Origin: Aquabacterium sp.
GTDB taxonomy: Bacteria; Pseudomonadota; Gammaproteobacteria; Burkholderiales; Burkholderiaceae_C
Direction of reading: 5' to 3'
Assembly: GCF_016195855.1 (NCBI RefSeq)
Contig: NZ_JACPYU010000003.1
Coordinates: forward strand, 248,001-312,000
Length of the DNA stretch: 64,000 nt
The notes below the pieces were generated by a model. It worked only from the letters and a program-made list of their open reading frames with translations. It was not told the DNA's origin and made no database searches. Positions within the stretch are counted from its first letter, which is position 1. Each line of letters opens with the position of its first letter. The position numbers were made by a program, and so were the translations under genes. Of this stretch, positions 53,718 through 61,903 are shown in pieces.

Positions 53718-54971
53718 CTATGAGGCCGAGGCCTGTGGCTCGCCAGCGTGAAGTCCCTGATGTGGCGGATCCGTCAAGGTACGGCCCGCCTCGGCGTGTC
53801 GGTCCCGTGCGCCTGCAGTCAAGGGCGTGGTGCACGTCAGCACATGCATCAAACGCCATACCAGCAAGGCTGCACCCAAAGTGTGCGCCAGTGCGGCCAC
53901 CAACGGCCAGCCCAGTACCACATTGCTCAGGCCGCTCAGCACCTGCCAGCCAGCCAGCAGCCACAGGACACGGCCGTCCTGCCGCCAGGGTTGCGCCCCT
54001 TGAGTTCCGGGCGCCCCTTGCCCACCACCGGACCAGCGACGCAAGGCGGCGCCATAGGCGATCAAGGCAAGCAGGACCAGCACGGCCATCAAACGGTGCA
54101 CCATGTGGATTGCCGTGAGCGCCGCCAAGGTGATGAACGCCCCCTGGCCATCGCCACCCAGTGGCCGCAACAGGTGAAAGCCCATCTGGAAGTCCATCTG
54201 CGGCCACCATTGCCCCTGGCACTGCGGCACCTCGGTGCACGCCAACACCGCGTAGTTCGTGCTGACCCACGCGCCCAGCGCGATCTGCAAGGCCAGCAAG
54301 GCCAGCACGGCCCAACCCAGCTTGCGCAAGGGTGCCCGCTGCCAGGCCCGTCGCAAGGCCACCGGCATGTGGACCACGTCCAGCACCCGCACCTGCGCGG
54401 TCAGCAAGCCCACACCCAGCATGGCGCCAATGAGGTGGCCCGTCACGATGATGGGCTGCAGCTTGAGTGTCACCGTCAAGGCCCCAAAAGCGCCTTGCGC
54501 ACAGACCCAGATGAAGGCCGCCGTAGACCACCAGGGCGACAAGGCGCCCGGCCGCCCACGCATCCACCAGGCCAGCGCCATCAGCGCCGTGATCAAGGCA
54601 CCGACGGCCGTGGCCAGATAGCGGTGCACCATCTCGATCCAGGCCTTGCCATGCGACACGGGGCCGGTGGGCAAGATGGCATGGGCTGCGCTGATCTGCC
54701 CGTGCGCGGCAAAGGGGCTGGTCTGGCCATAACAGCCCGGCCAGTCGGGGCAACCCAGGCCCGAGTCCGTCAGCCGGGTAAACGCCCCGAACACCACCAG
54801 GTCGATCGTCAGAAACAAGGTGAGCACGCTCAGCACGCGCTGCCAGGCAGGCCAGCCGCGCAAGCCTTGCCGGCGTGCACGCAGCGCCACCACGCTCACG
54901 GGCAGCAGGGCCAGCAGCGCCCCCAGCAGGGCCACCTCCAGCGCGGGGTCCAGGTTGATCAGGCCAAGCAT
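53718..54971 (-). CDS. ctaA: Haem A synthase (COX15/CtaA)
   Basis: CtaA-type haem A synthase (417 aa) that oxidises the methyl group of haem O to the formyl of haem A. It has about eight hydrophobic helices with axial His residues, including GHLIGAMLG and IHMVHRLMAV, the GLGCPDWPGCYGQ loop with paired Cys, and LACTEVPQCQGQW with a second pair. This is the long type 2 form with four periplasmic cysteines. AGAGGA ten bases upstream supports the ATG at 54971. It follows the cytochrome oxidase assembly gene and precedes ctaB. Confidence 0.95.
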   Translation of the reverse strand: MLGLINLDPALEVALLGALLALLPVSVVALRARRQGLRGWPAWQRVLSVLTLFLTIDLVVFGAFTRLTDSGLGCPDWPGCYGQTSPFAAHGQISAAHAILPTGPVSHGKAWIEMVHRYLATAVGALITALMALAWWMRGRPGALSPWWSTAAFIWVCAQGAFGALTVTLKLQPIIVTGHLIGAMLGVGLLTAQVRVLDVVHMPVALRRAWQRAPLRKLGWAVLALLALQIALGAWVSTNYAVLACTEVPQCQGQWWPQMDFQMGFHLLRPLGGDGQGAFITLAALTAIHMVHRLMAVLVLLALIAYGAALRRWSGGGQGAPGTQGAQPWRQDGRVLWLLAGWQVLSGLSNVVLGWPLVAALAHTLGAALLVWRLMHVLTCTTPLTAGARDRHAEAGRTLTDPPHQGLHAGEPQASAS

Positions 54972-54986
54972 GCGCCGTGTGTCCTC

Positions 54987-55670
54987 TCAGCGCCCCGGAT
55001 CGTCCCAGGACTCGTTGGCTTTCATCAGGCGAGCCAGGTCCTTCTTGATGCGCGAGGGGTCGGCATCCGCAGGGAAACGCATCATCCAGTCACCGCGTGG
55101 GTCGACCAGATAAAGATGGGCATCCAGGGGCTGACCTTCTTGCGGCGACAACCAGCGCGCCAGATCGGACGGCGAGGTGCGCAAGACCCAGGCGTTTTTC
55201 AAACCATCTTGCAAACCGGCTCGCACCGGCGCCTGGTCCGTGACCAGCCAGACGCGGTCCAGCCTGTCCTTGTCCTTGCCCAGCGCTTCGCGCAACTGGC
55301 GTTGCAGATACAGGTGCTGCTCGCAGCGCTGGTCGCAGGCGCCACCCGCCACCGTCACCAACAGCCACTGCCCCTTGAGCGAGGCCGCCTTGACGCTGCG
55401 GCCGTCCTGATCAAGCAAAGGCAGATTGACGTCAGACGGCAGCGGCTTGGGCGGCATGATCAGCGTGCCGTAGTTGACACGCCCTTGCGGCTTGATCACG
55501 TAATAGGTGAAGTAGGACGCCACCACGGGTGCAGCGCACACCGCCCACACCAGCAACATTTTCAGGCGCCCTGAGCGGGTGCGCTGCGCGGGCTCGCTGG
55601 CGGGCTGGGGCATGCTGTGCACACTCAACTGGATCATGGGGTCGACCTGTGCGGTATCAGGATGGGACAT
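54987..55670 (-). CDS. Thioredoxin-fold oxidase-assembly protein with CxxxC-like motif
   Basis: 227-aa membrane-anchored protein always found between SURF1 and ctaA in Burkholderiales. It has one N-terminal helix (about 35-58, MLLVWAVCAAPVVASYFTYY) and a periplasmic domain with a SCO/thioredoxin-like pattern: LPLLDQDGRSV, KGQWLLVTVAGG, ACDQRCEQHLYLQRQL (two Cys with three residues between, as in SCO) and AHLYLVDPRGDWM. It probably aids copper or thiol handling of the oxidase, as a degenerate SCO. The ATG at 55670 overlaps SURF1 by 14 bases; a longer frame lies within SURF1 and is rejected. Confidence 0.8.
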   Translation of the reverse strand: MSHPDTAQVDPMIQLSVHSMPQPASEPAQRTRSGRLKMLLVWAVCAAPVVASYFTYYVIKPQGRVNYGTLIMPPKPLPSDVNLPLLDQDGRSVKAASLKGQWLLVTVAGGACDQRCEQHLYLQRQLREALGKDKDRLDRVWLVTDQAPVRAGLQDGLKNAWVLRTSPSDLARWLSPQEGQPLDAHLYLVDPRGDWMMRFPADADPSRIKKDLARLMKANESWDDPGR

Positions 55671-56466
55671 GGGCACTTGCTCGTCTTGGACGGATGATCT
55701 GGAACCAGACCGTGAGCCCGATGATGACCGCCGCCATGGCGAACCACTGTGCGGCATAGGCCAGGTGCTTGTCCTGCCCTTGACCGGGTTCGGGCCAGTG
55801 GCGGCGCAGAACATCGGCATGTTCATCGGCATATTCATCGACCTGATCGGCTGGCGCCTCAGCTTGCACCTGAAGCACGGCGCCGGCCACAGGGACTTGC
55901 CCCAGCCAGTTGCGCCAGAACGCCACATCGGCGTTCTGCCTCAGCACGGGGCCGGCCTGGGCCGAGGGCATGGCCTCGTCGCCCAGTTGGTAGGTGCGTG
56001 ACAGTCCTGGCGTGACACGCCCCTGCAACTGCACAGGCGCCAAAGACGTGGGCACCAGCGGCAAGCGGCTGCGGTCATGTGCGTCGCGCGGTACCCAGCC
56101 ACGCTCGACCAGCAGGATGCGATGGCGGCAAGCGCCCTCGCCCCCCGTCAGCAACAAAGGGGTGACCACGACAAAACCGCTCATGCCATCCATGGGCCGG
56201 TTATCGAGGAAAACCGTCTTGTCGACAAGCCATTGCCCCTGGACGACCACGGGCTTGTAAAAGGGCAAACGCGCCGCATCGAATGCCGGATCACAGGGCC
56301 AGTCTTCGTTGCGCCAGGGCGCCTGTGTGCGCTGCATGAGCATGTGGTCGTAGGCCTGCCGCTTCTCGGTTGCCCGGCTGAGTTGCCAGAAACCCAGCCT
56401 CATGGTCAAGGCCGTGCACAGCAAGGCCGCCAACCAGACCACGACGCGTCGTTGCCCTGGGGTCAT
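55657..56466 (-). CDS. SURF1-family cytochrome oxidase assembly protein
   Basis: SURF1 (269 aa) helps insert haem A into subunit I of the oxidase. It has the typical layout of two helices at the ends (about 6-28 and 236-258) with a periplasmic domain between. The family strings seen are LGFWQLSRATEKR, YKPVVVQGQW, VFLDNRPMDG, GFVVVTPLLL, and LVERGWVPRD, then YAAQWFAMA at the last helix. GGAGG just upstream of the ATG at 56466 decides the start, and excludes a longer frame. It lies divergent from the DUF2909 gene across 36 bases. Confidence 0.94.
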   Translation of the reverse strand: MTPGQRRVVVWLAALLCTALTMRLGFWQLSRATEKRQAYDHMLMQRTQAPWRNEDWPCDPAFDAARLPFYKPVVVQGQWLVDKTVFLDNRPMDGMSGFVVVTPLLLTGGEGACRHRILLVERGWVPRDAHDRSRLPLVPTSLAPVQLQGRVTPGLSRTYQLGDEAMPSAQAGPVLRQNADVAFWRNWLGQVPVAGAVLQVQAEAPADQVDEYADEHADVLRRHWPEPGQGQDKHLAYAAQWFAMAAVIIGLTVWFQIIRPRRASAHVPS

Positions 56467-56502
56467 TGCCCTCCTCCACCCGCACCGCGACACCCATAAT
56501 CC

Positions 56503-56727
56503 ATGTTCATGAAAATCGTGATTGCATTTGCATTGCTGGCCATTGTGATGGCACTGGCGCTCGCCGGCCGCGCCATGTTGCAGGATGGCCGTGACGGGCA
56601 GCCCAAATCCAACCGCATGGTCAAGGCCCTGGCCCTGCGTGTGGGGCTGTCGATCGCCCTGTTCCTGTTCATCTTGCTGAGCTACAAGCTGGGCTGGATC
56701 CACCCGACGGGCGTGCCCCTGAAGTAA
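56503..56727 (+). CDS. DUF2909 twin-transmembrane protein
   Basis: 74-aa protein with two hydrophobic helices (about 3-22, MKIVIAFALLAIVMALALAG, and 49-66) joined by a basic, polar loop (QDGRDGQPKSNR). It belongs to the DUF2909 'twin transmembrane' family found inside oxidase clusters of Burkholderiales, on the strand opposite to the cta genes as here. Starts at ATG 56503 or 56509; neither has a clear ribosome site. Its stop overlaps the ctaE terminator hairpin. A role in oxidase assembly is suggested only by location. Confidence 0.83.
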   Translation: MFMKIVIAFALLAIVMALALAGRAMLQDGRDGQPKSNRMVKALALRVGLSIALFLFILLSYKLGWIHPTGVPLK

Positions 56728-56728
56728 A

Positions 56729-56749
56729 AGAGCGCCGCAAGGGCGCTCT
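56729..56749 (-). terminator. Intrinsic terminator after ctaE
   Basis: AGAGCGCC - GCAAG - GGCGCTCT is a perfect 8-bp stem. On the minus strand it is followed by TTTTAC, so it ends the ctaC-ctaD-ctaG-ctaE transcript 40 bases after the ctaE stop. On the plus strand no T-run follows. It overlaps the stop codon region of the opposite DUF2909 gene. Confidence 0.75.
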
Positions 56750-56788
56750 GTGTAGCCGCATGGCCTCTGCCGAGGCCTGCGCCGGCCA

Positions 56789-57673
56789 TCAGGTCCAGTA
56801 CACCACCATGTACAGGCCCAGCCAGACCACGTCCACAAAGTGCCAGTACCAGGCCGCACCTTCGAAGCCGAAGTGCTTGTCTGCCGTGAAGTGGCCCTTC
56901 ATCAACCGCAGGGTGATGAACAAGAGCATCAGCATGCCGACGAACACGTGCATACCGTGAAAGCCCGTGAGCATGAAGAAGGTCGAGCCATAGATGCCGG
57001 ACGACAGCTTCAGGTTCAGGTGGTGGTAGGCCTCGTAGTACTCGAAGGCCTGCAGGCTGATGAAGGTGGCCCCCAGCAGCACGGTCAGCCACATGAAGCC
57101 GATGCACTTGCCGCGCAGGTTCTCGCGCAGCGCATGGTGGGCAATCGTCAGCGTGACACCGGAGGTCAGCAGCAAGGCCGTGTTGATCGTGGGAATAGGC
57201 CATGGGCCCATCGTGCGGAACGGCTCCACCGTGCCTGCGGGTGATGCCGTCGCGCCGGCCATTTCCGAAGGCCACACGGCCTTGAAGTCAGGCCACAACA
57301 AGGCGTTGTCGATGCTACCCAGATTGGGCAACACATGCAGACGCGCCCAATACAGCGCACCGAAGAACGAGGCAAAGAACATCACCTCGGAGAAGATGAA
57401 CCAGGCCATGCTCCAGCGGAAGGACACGTCGACGCGGTCGCCATACAAGCCACTCTCGCTTTCCGATATGGCATCAGAGAACCATTGCTTGAGCACAACG
57501 GCCCACCACACGAAACCGCCAAGCACCGAGTACGGGCCCCATTCGGCACCATTGACCCATTGCCCTGCCCCCAACACCACGAAGAACAGCCCGACGGCCG
57601 CCATCATCGGGTGCCGTGATGGCCCCGGTACGAAGTAATAAGGGGACTGCCCCTTGGTCACTGCAGTGGACAT
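56789..57673 (-). CDS. ctaE: Cytochrome c oxidase subunit III
   Basis: COX3 (294 aa) with seven hydrophobic helices in the usual order, including YYFVPGPSRHPMMAAVGLFF at the start, ISESESGLYGDRV, FIFSEVMFFASFFGALYW (the conserved ESEV-like Glu), HHALRENLRGKCIG, and GFHGMHVFVGMLMLLFIT near the C-terminus. GAGGAG seven bases upstream fits the ATG at 57673. It binds no metal but stabilises subunit I. It is the last gene before the intrinsic terminator at 56729-56749. Confidence 0.97.
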   Translation of the reverse strand: MSTAVTKGQSPYYFVPGPSRHPMMAAVGLFFVVLGAGQWVNGAEWGPYSVLGGFVWWAVVLKQWFSDAISESESGLYGDRVDVSFRWSMAWFIFSEVMFFASFFGALYWARLHVLPNLGSIDNALLWPDFKAVWPSEMAGATASPAGTVEPFRTMGPWPIPTINTALLLTSGVTLTIAHHALRENLRGKCIGFMWLTVLLGATFISLQAFEYYEAYHHLNLKLSSGIYGSTFFMLTGFHGMHVFVGMLMLLFITLRLMKGHFTADKHFGFEGAAWYWHFVDVVWLGLYMVVYWT

Positions 57674-57710
57674 CTATGTGCTCCTCAAGAAACAACACCC
57701 GTCACGATAC

Positions 57711-57941
57711 TCATTGAGCCACGCCACTGGTGACGATCCATCGCACCAGAAAGACCAGGCCCACAACAAACAACACAGCCGCCAACACCCCAGCCACGAT
57801 CACATGGACCGGGTTGATCTTGGCCACGTCCTGCGCATAGTCGCTTGACTTGCGCACCCCGAAGAACGACCACGCGACCGCCTTGAGCGTCTGGACAAAA
57901 GAGCCCTTGCGCTGGGAGGCTTCGTGTTCATCAGTCATCAC
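57711..57941 (-). CDS. DUF2970 small membrane protein
   Basis: 76-aa protein of the DUF2970 family. A soluble N-terminus (FVQTLKAVAWSFFGVRKSSDY, 15-35 region) is followed by one helix near the C-terminus (about 49-71, VIVAGVLAAVLFVVGLVFLV). It lies between ctaG and ctaE in nearly all Burkholderiales oxidase operons, so is inferred to take part in oxidase biogenesis. Two adjacent ATGs (57941 and 57938) are possible. It starts seven bases after the ctaG stop. Confidence 0.85.
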   Translation of the reverse strand: MMTDEHEASQRKGSFVQTLKAVAWSFFGVRKSSDYAQDVAKINPVHVIVAGVLAAVLFVVGLVFLVRWIVTSGVAQ

Positions 57942-57947
57942 AAACCG

Positions 57948-58565
57948 TCATACCGAACCCTTGGGCGCCATCGGCACCTTGCCCCCCACTTCAAAGAAGG
58001 TGTAGGACAAGGTGATGGTCGACACATCCTTGGGCAATTTAGGATCGATCACGAACACGACGGGCCAGCGCTTGCTTTCACCCGGCTTGAGCGTGTGCTC
58101 GCTGAAGCAGAAACACTCCAGCTTGTTGAAATGGTTGGTGGCCTGCTTGGGCGCATAACTGGGAATGGCCTGCGCAGACATCGTGCGGTCCTGCCGATTG
58201 CGGAACTCGTACATCACGGTGGTGACCTCGCCCGGGTGCACCCGCACGGACCGGACCTCGGACTTGAAGTCCCAGGGGCCACGCGCATTGGCATCGAACT
58301 CGACCGTGATGGAGCGGCTCAGGTCCACCTGTGTATTGACCTTGCTTGAAGCCAATGCACCGGGCGACTGCTGCTCGGCCAGGGACAGCACATTGATACC
58401 CAAGGCCGCACAGATGTGCTTGTAGAGCGGCACCATGGCATAGCCAAAGCCAAACATCAGGCCCACGATCACCACCAGCTTGCCCACCATGTCCAGGTTG
58501 GCCTTGCGCAACCAGTTGCGCTTGCGGCCTGCCTCCTGGTCACGACGAGGGTCTTCGGTGCTCAC
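57948..58565 (-). CDS. ctaG: Cytochrome oxidase copper insertion protein CtaG/Cox11
   Basis: Cox11-type copper chaperone (205 aa) delivering copper to CuB of subunit I. One N-terminal helix (about 29-49, VGKLVVIVGLMFGFGYAMVP) anchors an immunoglobulin-like periplasmic domain; the copper-binding cysteines are in LECFCFSEHTL (CFCF motif). The start is GTG at 58565, giving the family N-terminus; there is no better ATG. It follows the 41-codon assembly gene with about 20 bases between. Conserved regions AREPWDFK-like ARGPWDFKSE and TLSYTFFEV confirm the family. Confidence 0.96.
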   Translation of the reverse strand: MSTEDPRRDQEAGRKRNWLRKANLDMVGKLVVIVGLMFGFGYAMVPLYKHICAALGINVLSLAEQQSPGALASSKVNTQVDLSRSITVEFDANARGPWDFKSEVRSVRVHPGEVTTVMYEFRNRQDRTMSAQAIPSYAPKQATNHFNKLECFCFSEHTLKPGESKRWPVVFVIDPKLPKDVSTITLSYTFFEVGGKVPMAPKGSV

Positions 58566-58585
58566 GGTGGGTCAACCTGGCTGAG

Positions 58586-58711
58586 TCAATGGTGAGAGAA
58601 CATCACGATCTTCGCGACGAACCCGACGAAGAAAGTCACGGCCACGGAAGCCAGGATGAGCGCCAGCCTCAGGTTGCGCTGGCGGCTTTGCTCATTCAGT
58701 CGGGTGCTCAT
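58586..58711 (-). CDS. Cytochrome oxidase small assembly protein
   Basis: 41-codon gene too short for routine ORF calling. The product has a basic N-terminus (MSTRLNEQSRQRNLRLALIL) and one helix (about 14-36, ending FFVGFVAKIVMFSHH). Small proteins of exactly this type lie between ctaD and ctaG in Burkholderiales. AAAGGA eight bases upstream of the ATG at 58711 and tight spacing (20 bases after ctaD, about 20 before ctaG) support it as real. Function is presumed in subunit I maturation. Confidence 0.85.
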   Translation of the reverse strand: MSTRLNEQSRQRNLRLALILASVAVTFFVGFVAKIVMFSHH

Positions 58712-58730
58712 CACGCAGGTCCTTTCAAGC

Positions 58731-60365
58731 TCAACCGATCACGCGCGTGGCGCTCTCATCCAGCTTGGGCGGGTTCTCGAAAGTATGGAACGGTGCGGGC
58801 GAAGGCACTTCCCACTCCAGGCCTTCTGCACCATCCCAGGGCTTGGCCGGTGCAGGCTGCCCCTTGCCGCGCATGGCCGGGATCATCACCACGAAGATGA
58901 AGAAGACCTGCGCAAAGCCGAAGAAGAAGGCACCGACAGATGCCACCGCGTTGAAGTCGGCGAACTGCATGGGGTAGTCGGCATAACGACGTGGCATGCC
59001 GGCCAGCCCCAGGAAGTGCATGGGGAAGAAGGTCACGTTGAACGCGATCAGCGACCACCAGAAGTGCAGCTTGCCCTTCCACTCGGGGACCATCACGCCC
59101 GTCCACTTCGGTGCCCAGTAATAGAAGCCGGCGAACAGCGCAAACAAGGAGCCGGCCACCAGCACGTAGTGGAAGTGCGCCACGACGTAGTAGGTGTCCT
59201 GGATCTGGATGTCGATGGGCGCGACCGAACAGATCAGCCCCGTGAAGCCACCCATCGTGAACACGAAGATGAAGCCCACGGCCCACAACATGGGGCTCTC
59301 GAAGCTCATGGAGCCACGCCACATCGTGGCCACCCAGTTGAAGACCTTCACACCCGTGGGCACGGAGATCAGCATGGTGGCGTACATGAAGAACAGCTGG
59401 CCCGTCACCGGCATGCCGGTGGCGAACATGTGGTGGGCCCACACGATGAAGCTCAAAATGGCGATGGAGGCCGTGGCGTACACCATCGAGGTGTAGCCGA
59501 ACAGCTTCTTGCGGGCGAAGGCCGGCACGATCTGGCTGATGATGCCAAAAGCCGGCAAGATCATGATGTAGACCTCGGGGTGGCCGAAGAACCAGAAGAT
59601 GTGCTGGTACATCACCGGGTCACCGCCACCAGCGGGGTTGAAGAAGCTGGTGCCGAAATGGCGATCCGTCAGCGTCATCGTGATGGCGCCGGCCAGCACG
59701 GGCATCACGGCAATCAGCAGGTAAGCGGTGATCAGCCAAGTCCAGGCGAACATCGGCATCTTCATCAGCGTCATGCCGGGGGCGCGCATGTTGAGGATGG
59801 TCACGATGATGTTGATCGAGCCCATGATCGAGCTGGCACCCATGATGTGCATGGCGAAGATGCCCGCGTCCATCGAGGGGCCCATCTGCAGGGTCAGTGG
59901 CGCGTACAGCGTCCAGCCGGCAGCGGGCGCGCCGCCTGGCAGGAAGAAAGAGCCCACCAGCAACAGCGAAGCCGGGATCAACAACCAGAAGCTGAAGTTG
60001 TTCATCCGGGCAAAAGCCATGTCGGATGCACCGATCTGCAGCGGGATCATCCAGTTGGCCATGCCCACGAAGGCCGGCATGATCGCGCCGAACACCATGA
60101 TGATGCCGTGCATGGTGGTGAACTGGTTGAACAGTTCGGGGTTCATGATCTGCAGCCCGGGCTTGAACAACTCGGCACGGATGCCCAGCGCCAGCACGCC
60201 ACCGATCATCAGCATGGTCAAGGCAAACAGCAGGTACAGGGTCCCGATGTCCTTGTGGTTGGTTGCATAGACCCAGCGCCGCCAGCCATGTGGATGGCCG
60301 TGGTCATCATGGCCATGGGCGTCATGGTGGCCGTGGCCGCCGTGGTCAAGAACTGTGCTGCTCAT
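58731..60365 (-). CDS. ctaD: Cytochrome c oxidase subunit I
   Basis: COX1 (544 aa), the haem a, a3 and CuB subunit reducing oxygen. Twelve helices are expected; key sites include [14 protein letters not shown] (low-spin haem His), [15 protein letters not shown] (CuB His and the Tyr crosslink), HHMFATGMP (two CuB His) and [14 protein letters not shown] (haem ligand His residues). The first 25 residues are His-rich ([18 protein letters not shown]), common in this order and possibly metal-binding. AAGGATATTTC upstream fits ATG 60365. Ends with CATRVIG-like ESATRVIG. It follows ctaC in the same transcript. Confidence 0.98.
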   Translation of the reverse strand: MSSTVLDHGGHGHHDAHGHDDHGHPHGWRRWVYATNHKDIGTLYLLFALTMLMIGGVLALGIRAELFKPGLQIMNPELFNQFTTMHGIIMVFGAIMPAFVGMANWMIPLQIGASDMAFARMNNFSFWLLIPASLLLVGSFFLPGGAPAAGWTLYAPLTLQMGPSMDAGIFAMHIMGASSIMGSINIIVTILNMRAPGMTLMKMPMFAWTWLITAYLLIAVMPVLAGAITMTLTDRHFGTSFFNPAGGGDPVMYQHIFWFFGHPEVYIMILPAFGIISQIVPAFARKKLFGYTSMVYATASIAILSFIVWAHHMFATGMPVTGQLFFMYATMLISVPTGVKVFNWVATMWRGSMSFESPMLWAVGFIFVFTMGGFTGLICSVAPIDIQIQDTYYVVAHFHYVLVAGSLFALFAGFYYWAPKWTGVMVPEWKGKLHFWWSLIAFNVTFFPMHFLGLAGMPRRYADYPMQFADFNAVASVGAFFFGFAQVFFIFVVMIPAMRGKGQPAPAKPWDGAEGLEWEVPSPAPFHTFENPPKLDESATRVIG

Positions 60366-60404
60366 GAAATATCCTTTCCTGATCCCGTTGAGGTCACGCC
60401 CGCA

Positions 60405-61583
60405 TCACTTGCGTGCGGCCAGCACTTCGGACGGCTGCACCGTCTGGCCGGTCTTGTTGGACCAGTGGTTTTTCGTGAAGGTGATCACCGCGGCAATCTC
60501 GGTATCGGACAACTGCTTCCAGGAAGGCATGATGTTGTTCTGACCATTGAGCAGCACGTGAATCTGGACGGCCTTGTCTTCGCTCAGCACCTTGGGTGAA
60601 CCATCCAGCGGCTTGATGGCACCGCCACCCTTGCCATTGGGCTGGTGGCAGGCCGCGCAGTTGGCGGCATAGACCTTCTCGCCGCGGGCCAGCAGGTCAG
60701 CCTGCGTCCAGACCTTGTTGGGGTCATCGGCCTTGGCGGCCATTTCCTTCTGGCGATCGGCCACCCACTTGCTGTAATCCTCGGCGCTCAGCACCTTCAC
60801 ATGGATGGGCATGTAGGCGTGCTCCTTGCCGCAGAGCTCGGCGCACTGACCATAGAAGTCACCGGTCTTTTCAGCGCGGAACCAGGTGTCGCGCACGAAG
60901 CCAGGAATCGCATCCTGCTTGATGCCGAAAGCCGGCACCATGAAGGAGTGGATCACGTCGTTGGCCGTGGTGATGATGCGCACCTTCTTGTCGACCGGCA
61001 CCACCAGCGGGTTGTCGACCTTGAGCAGGTAGTTGTCACCCTGAGGCGAGCCGGCATCCGACAAGGCGCGCTGAGAGGCATCCAGCGTCGAGACGAACTG
61101 CACCCCCTCGCCTTCACCCTTGATGTAGTCGTAGCCCCACTTCCACTGGTAGCCCGTGGCCTTGATGGTGAGGTCCGCATTCGTGGTGTCCTTCATGGCG
61201 ACCACGACCTTGGTCGCAGGCAGGGCCATGCCGATCACGATCAGGAAGGGGATCACCGTCCAGATGATTTCCACGGTCGTGGACTCATGGAAATCAGCCG
61301 GCTTGTGCCCCTTGGACTTGCGGTGAGCATAGATCGAATAGAACATGACCCCGAACACCGCGACAAAAATCACGCTGCAGATGTAGAGCATGAAGTTGTG
61401 CAGCCACTGCTGCTCGGCGGCGATCTTGGTGACCGGCGTTGGCAGGTCGAACTGCCGCACGGCAGGCCCACCTGGCAGGTCATTGACCGCCCAACTTGCC
61501 TGGGTCATCAACCCCAGCAAGGCCAGCGAGGCCGCTTGCCCCATGGAGGTCACTCGGGACTTGAGTCCGCCCAGGGACGACAT
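60405..61583 (-). CDS. ctaC: Cytochrome c oxidase subunit II with fused cytochrome c domain
   Basis: COX2 (392 aa) of the caa3-like type. After a signal peptide (cleavage near SWA-VND, residue 34) there are two membrane helices (about 65-85 and 106-128), the CuA domain with HSFMVPAFGIK and CAELCGKEHAYM, and a C-terminal cytochrome c domain with CAACH haem-binding motif and Met ligand in MPSWKQL. It therefore takes electrons directly and passes them to CuA. The ATG at 61583 fits the signal; ATG 61616 is an alternative with more charge before it. A good promoter and a hairpin-bearing leader of about 200 bases lie upstream. Confidence 0.95.
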   Translation of the reverse strand: MSSLGGLKSRVTSMGQAASLALLGLMTQASWAVNDLPGGPAVRQFDLPTPVTKIAAEQQWLHNFMLYICSVIFVAVFGVMFYSIYAHRKSKGHKPADFHESTTVEIIWTVIPFLIVIGMALPATKVVVAMKDTTNADLTIKATGYQWKWGYDYIKGEGEGVQFVSTLDASQRALSDAGSPQGDNYLLKVDNPLVVPVDKKVRIITTANDVIHSFMVPAFGIKQDAIPGFVRDTWFRAEKTGDFYGQCAELCGKEHAYMPIHVKVLSAEDYSKWVADRQKEMAAKADDPNKVWTQADLLARGEKVYAANCAACHQPNGKGGGAIKPLDGSPKVLSEDKAVQIHVLLNGQNNIMPSWKQLSDTEIAAVITFTKNHWSNKTGQTVQPSEVLAARK

Positions 61584-61903
61584 CCGACTCACTCTGCACC
61601 CAGGATCTTTGATCATGTCTTGGCTCGTCAAGGATTGAACGCGGTCATTAACGCAGGGCATGTGAAAGACCTGGCGCCTGACCGGGCGCCAGCCTGCCCG
61701 TCTGTCGCACAGGCAAACCCCGGAGGACTGCTCCGGATGATTGGTTGAGCACGGATTGACGCAGTGCACCATCCAAAATTCTCAAACCATTCTAGCCACC
61801 CACTTGAGGTGTCTCAATACGCAATCAGGCCCAATGTGCTATGAATAACCCGCAGTTCTCGCAACAATCGACGCGTGGCGATACAACGACGCCACAACCC
61901 TCA
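61584..61903 (-). promoter_or_regulatory. Leader and promoter region of the cta operon (320 bases, no gene)
   Basis: No gene is seen here. Reading on the minus strand it holds a promoter (-35 at 61812-61817, -10 at 61789-61794), a hairpin CCGGAG-GACTG-CTCCGG (61720-61736) and a second, 8-bp hairpin CTGGCGCC-TGACCG-GGCGCCAG (61671-61692), then about 90 bases to the ctaC start. The 86 bases from 61818 to 61903 lie downstream of the methyltransferase gene and show no clear terminator. Confidence 0.6.
61789..61817 (-). promoter_or_regulatory. Sigma-70 promoter of the cta operon
   Basis: On the minus strand TTGAGA (61812-61817), a 17-base spacer and TAGAAT (61789-61794): each hexamer matches the consensus in five of six places with ideal spacing. 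The predicted start is near 61782, giving a leader of about 200 bases before ctaC. Confidence 0.75.
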
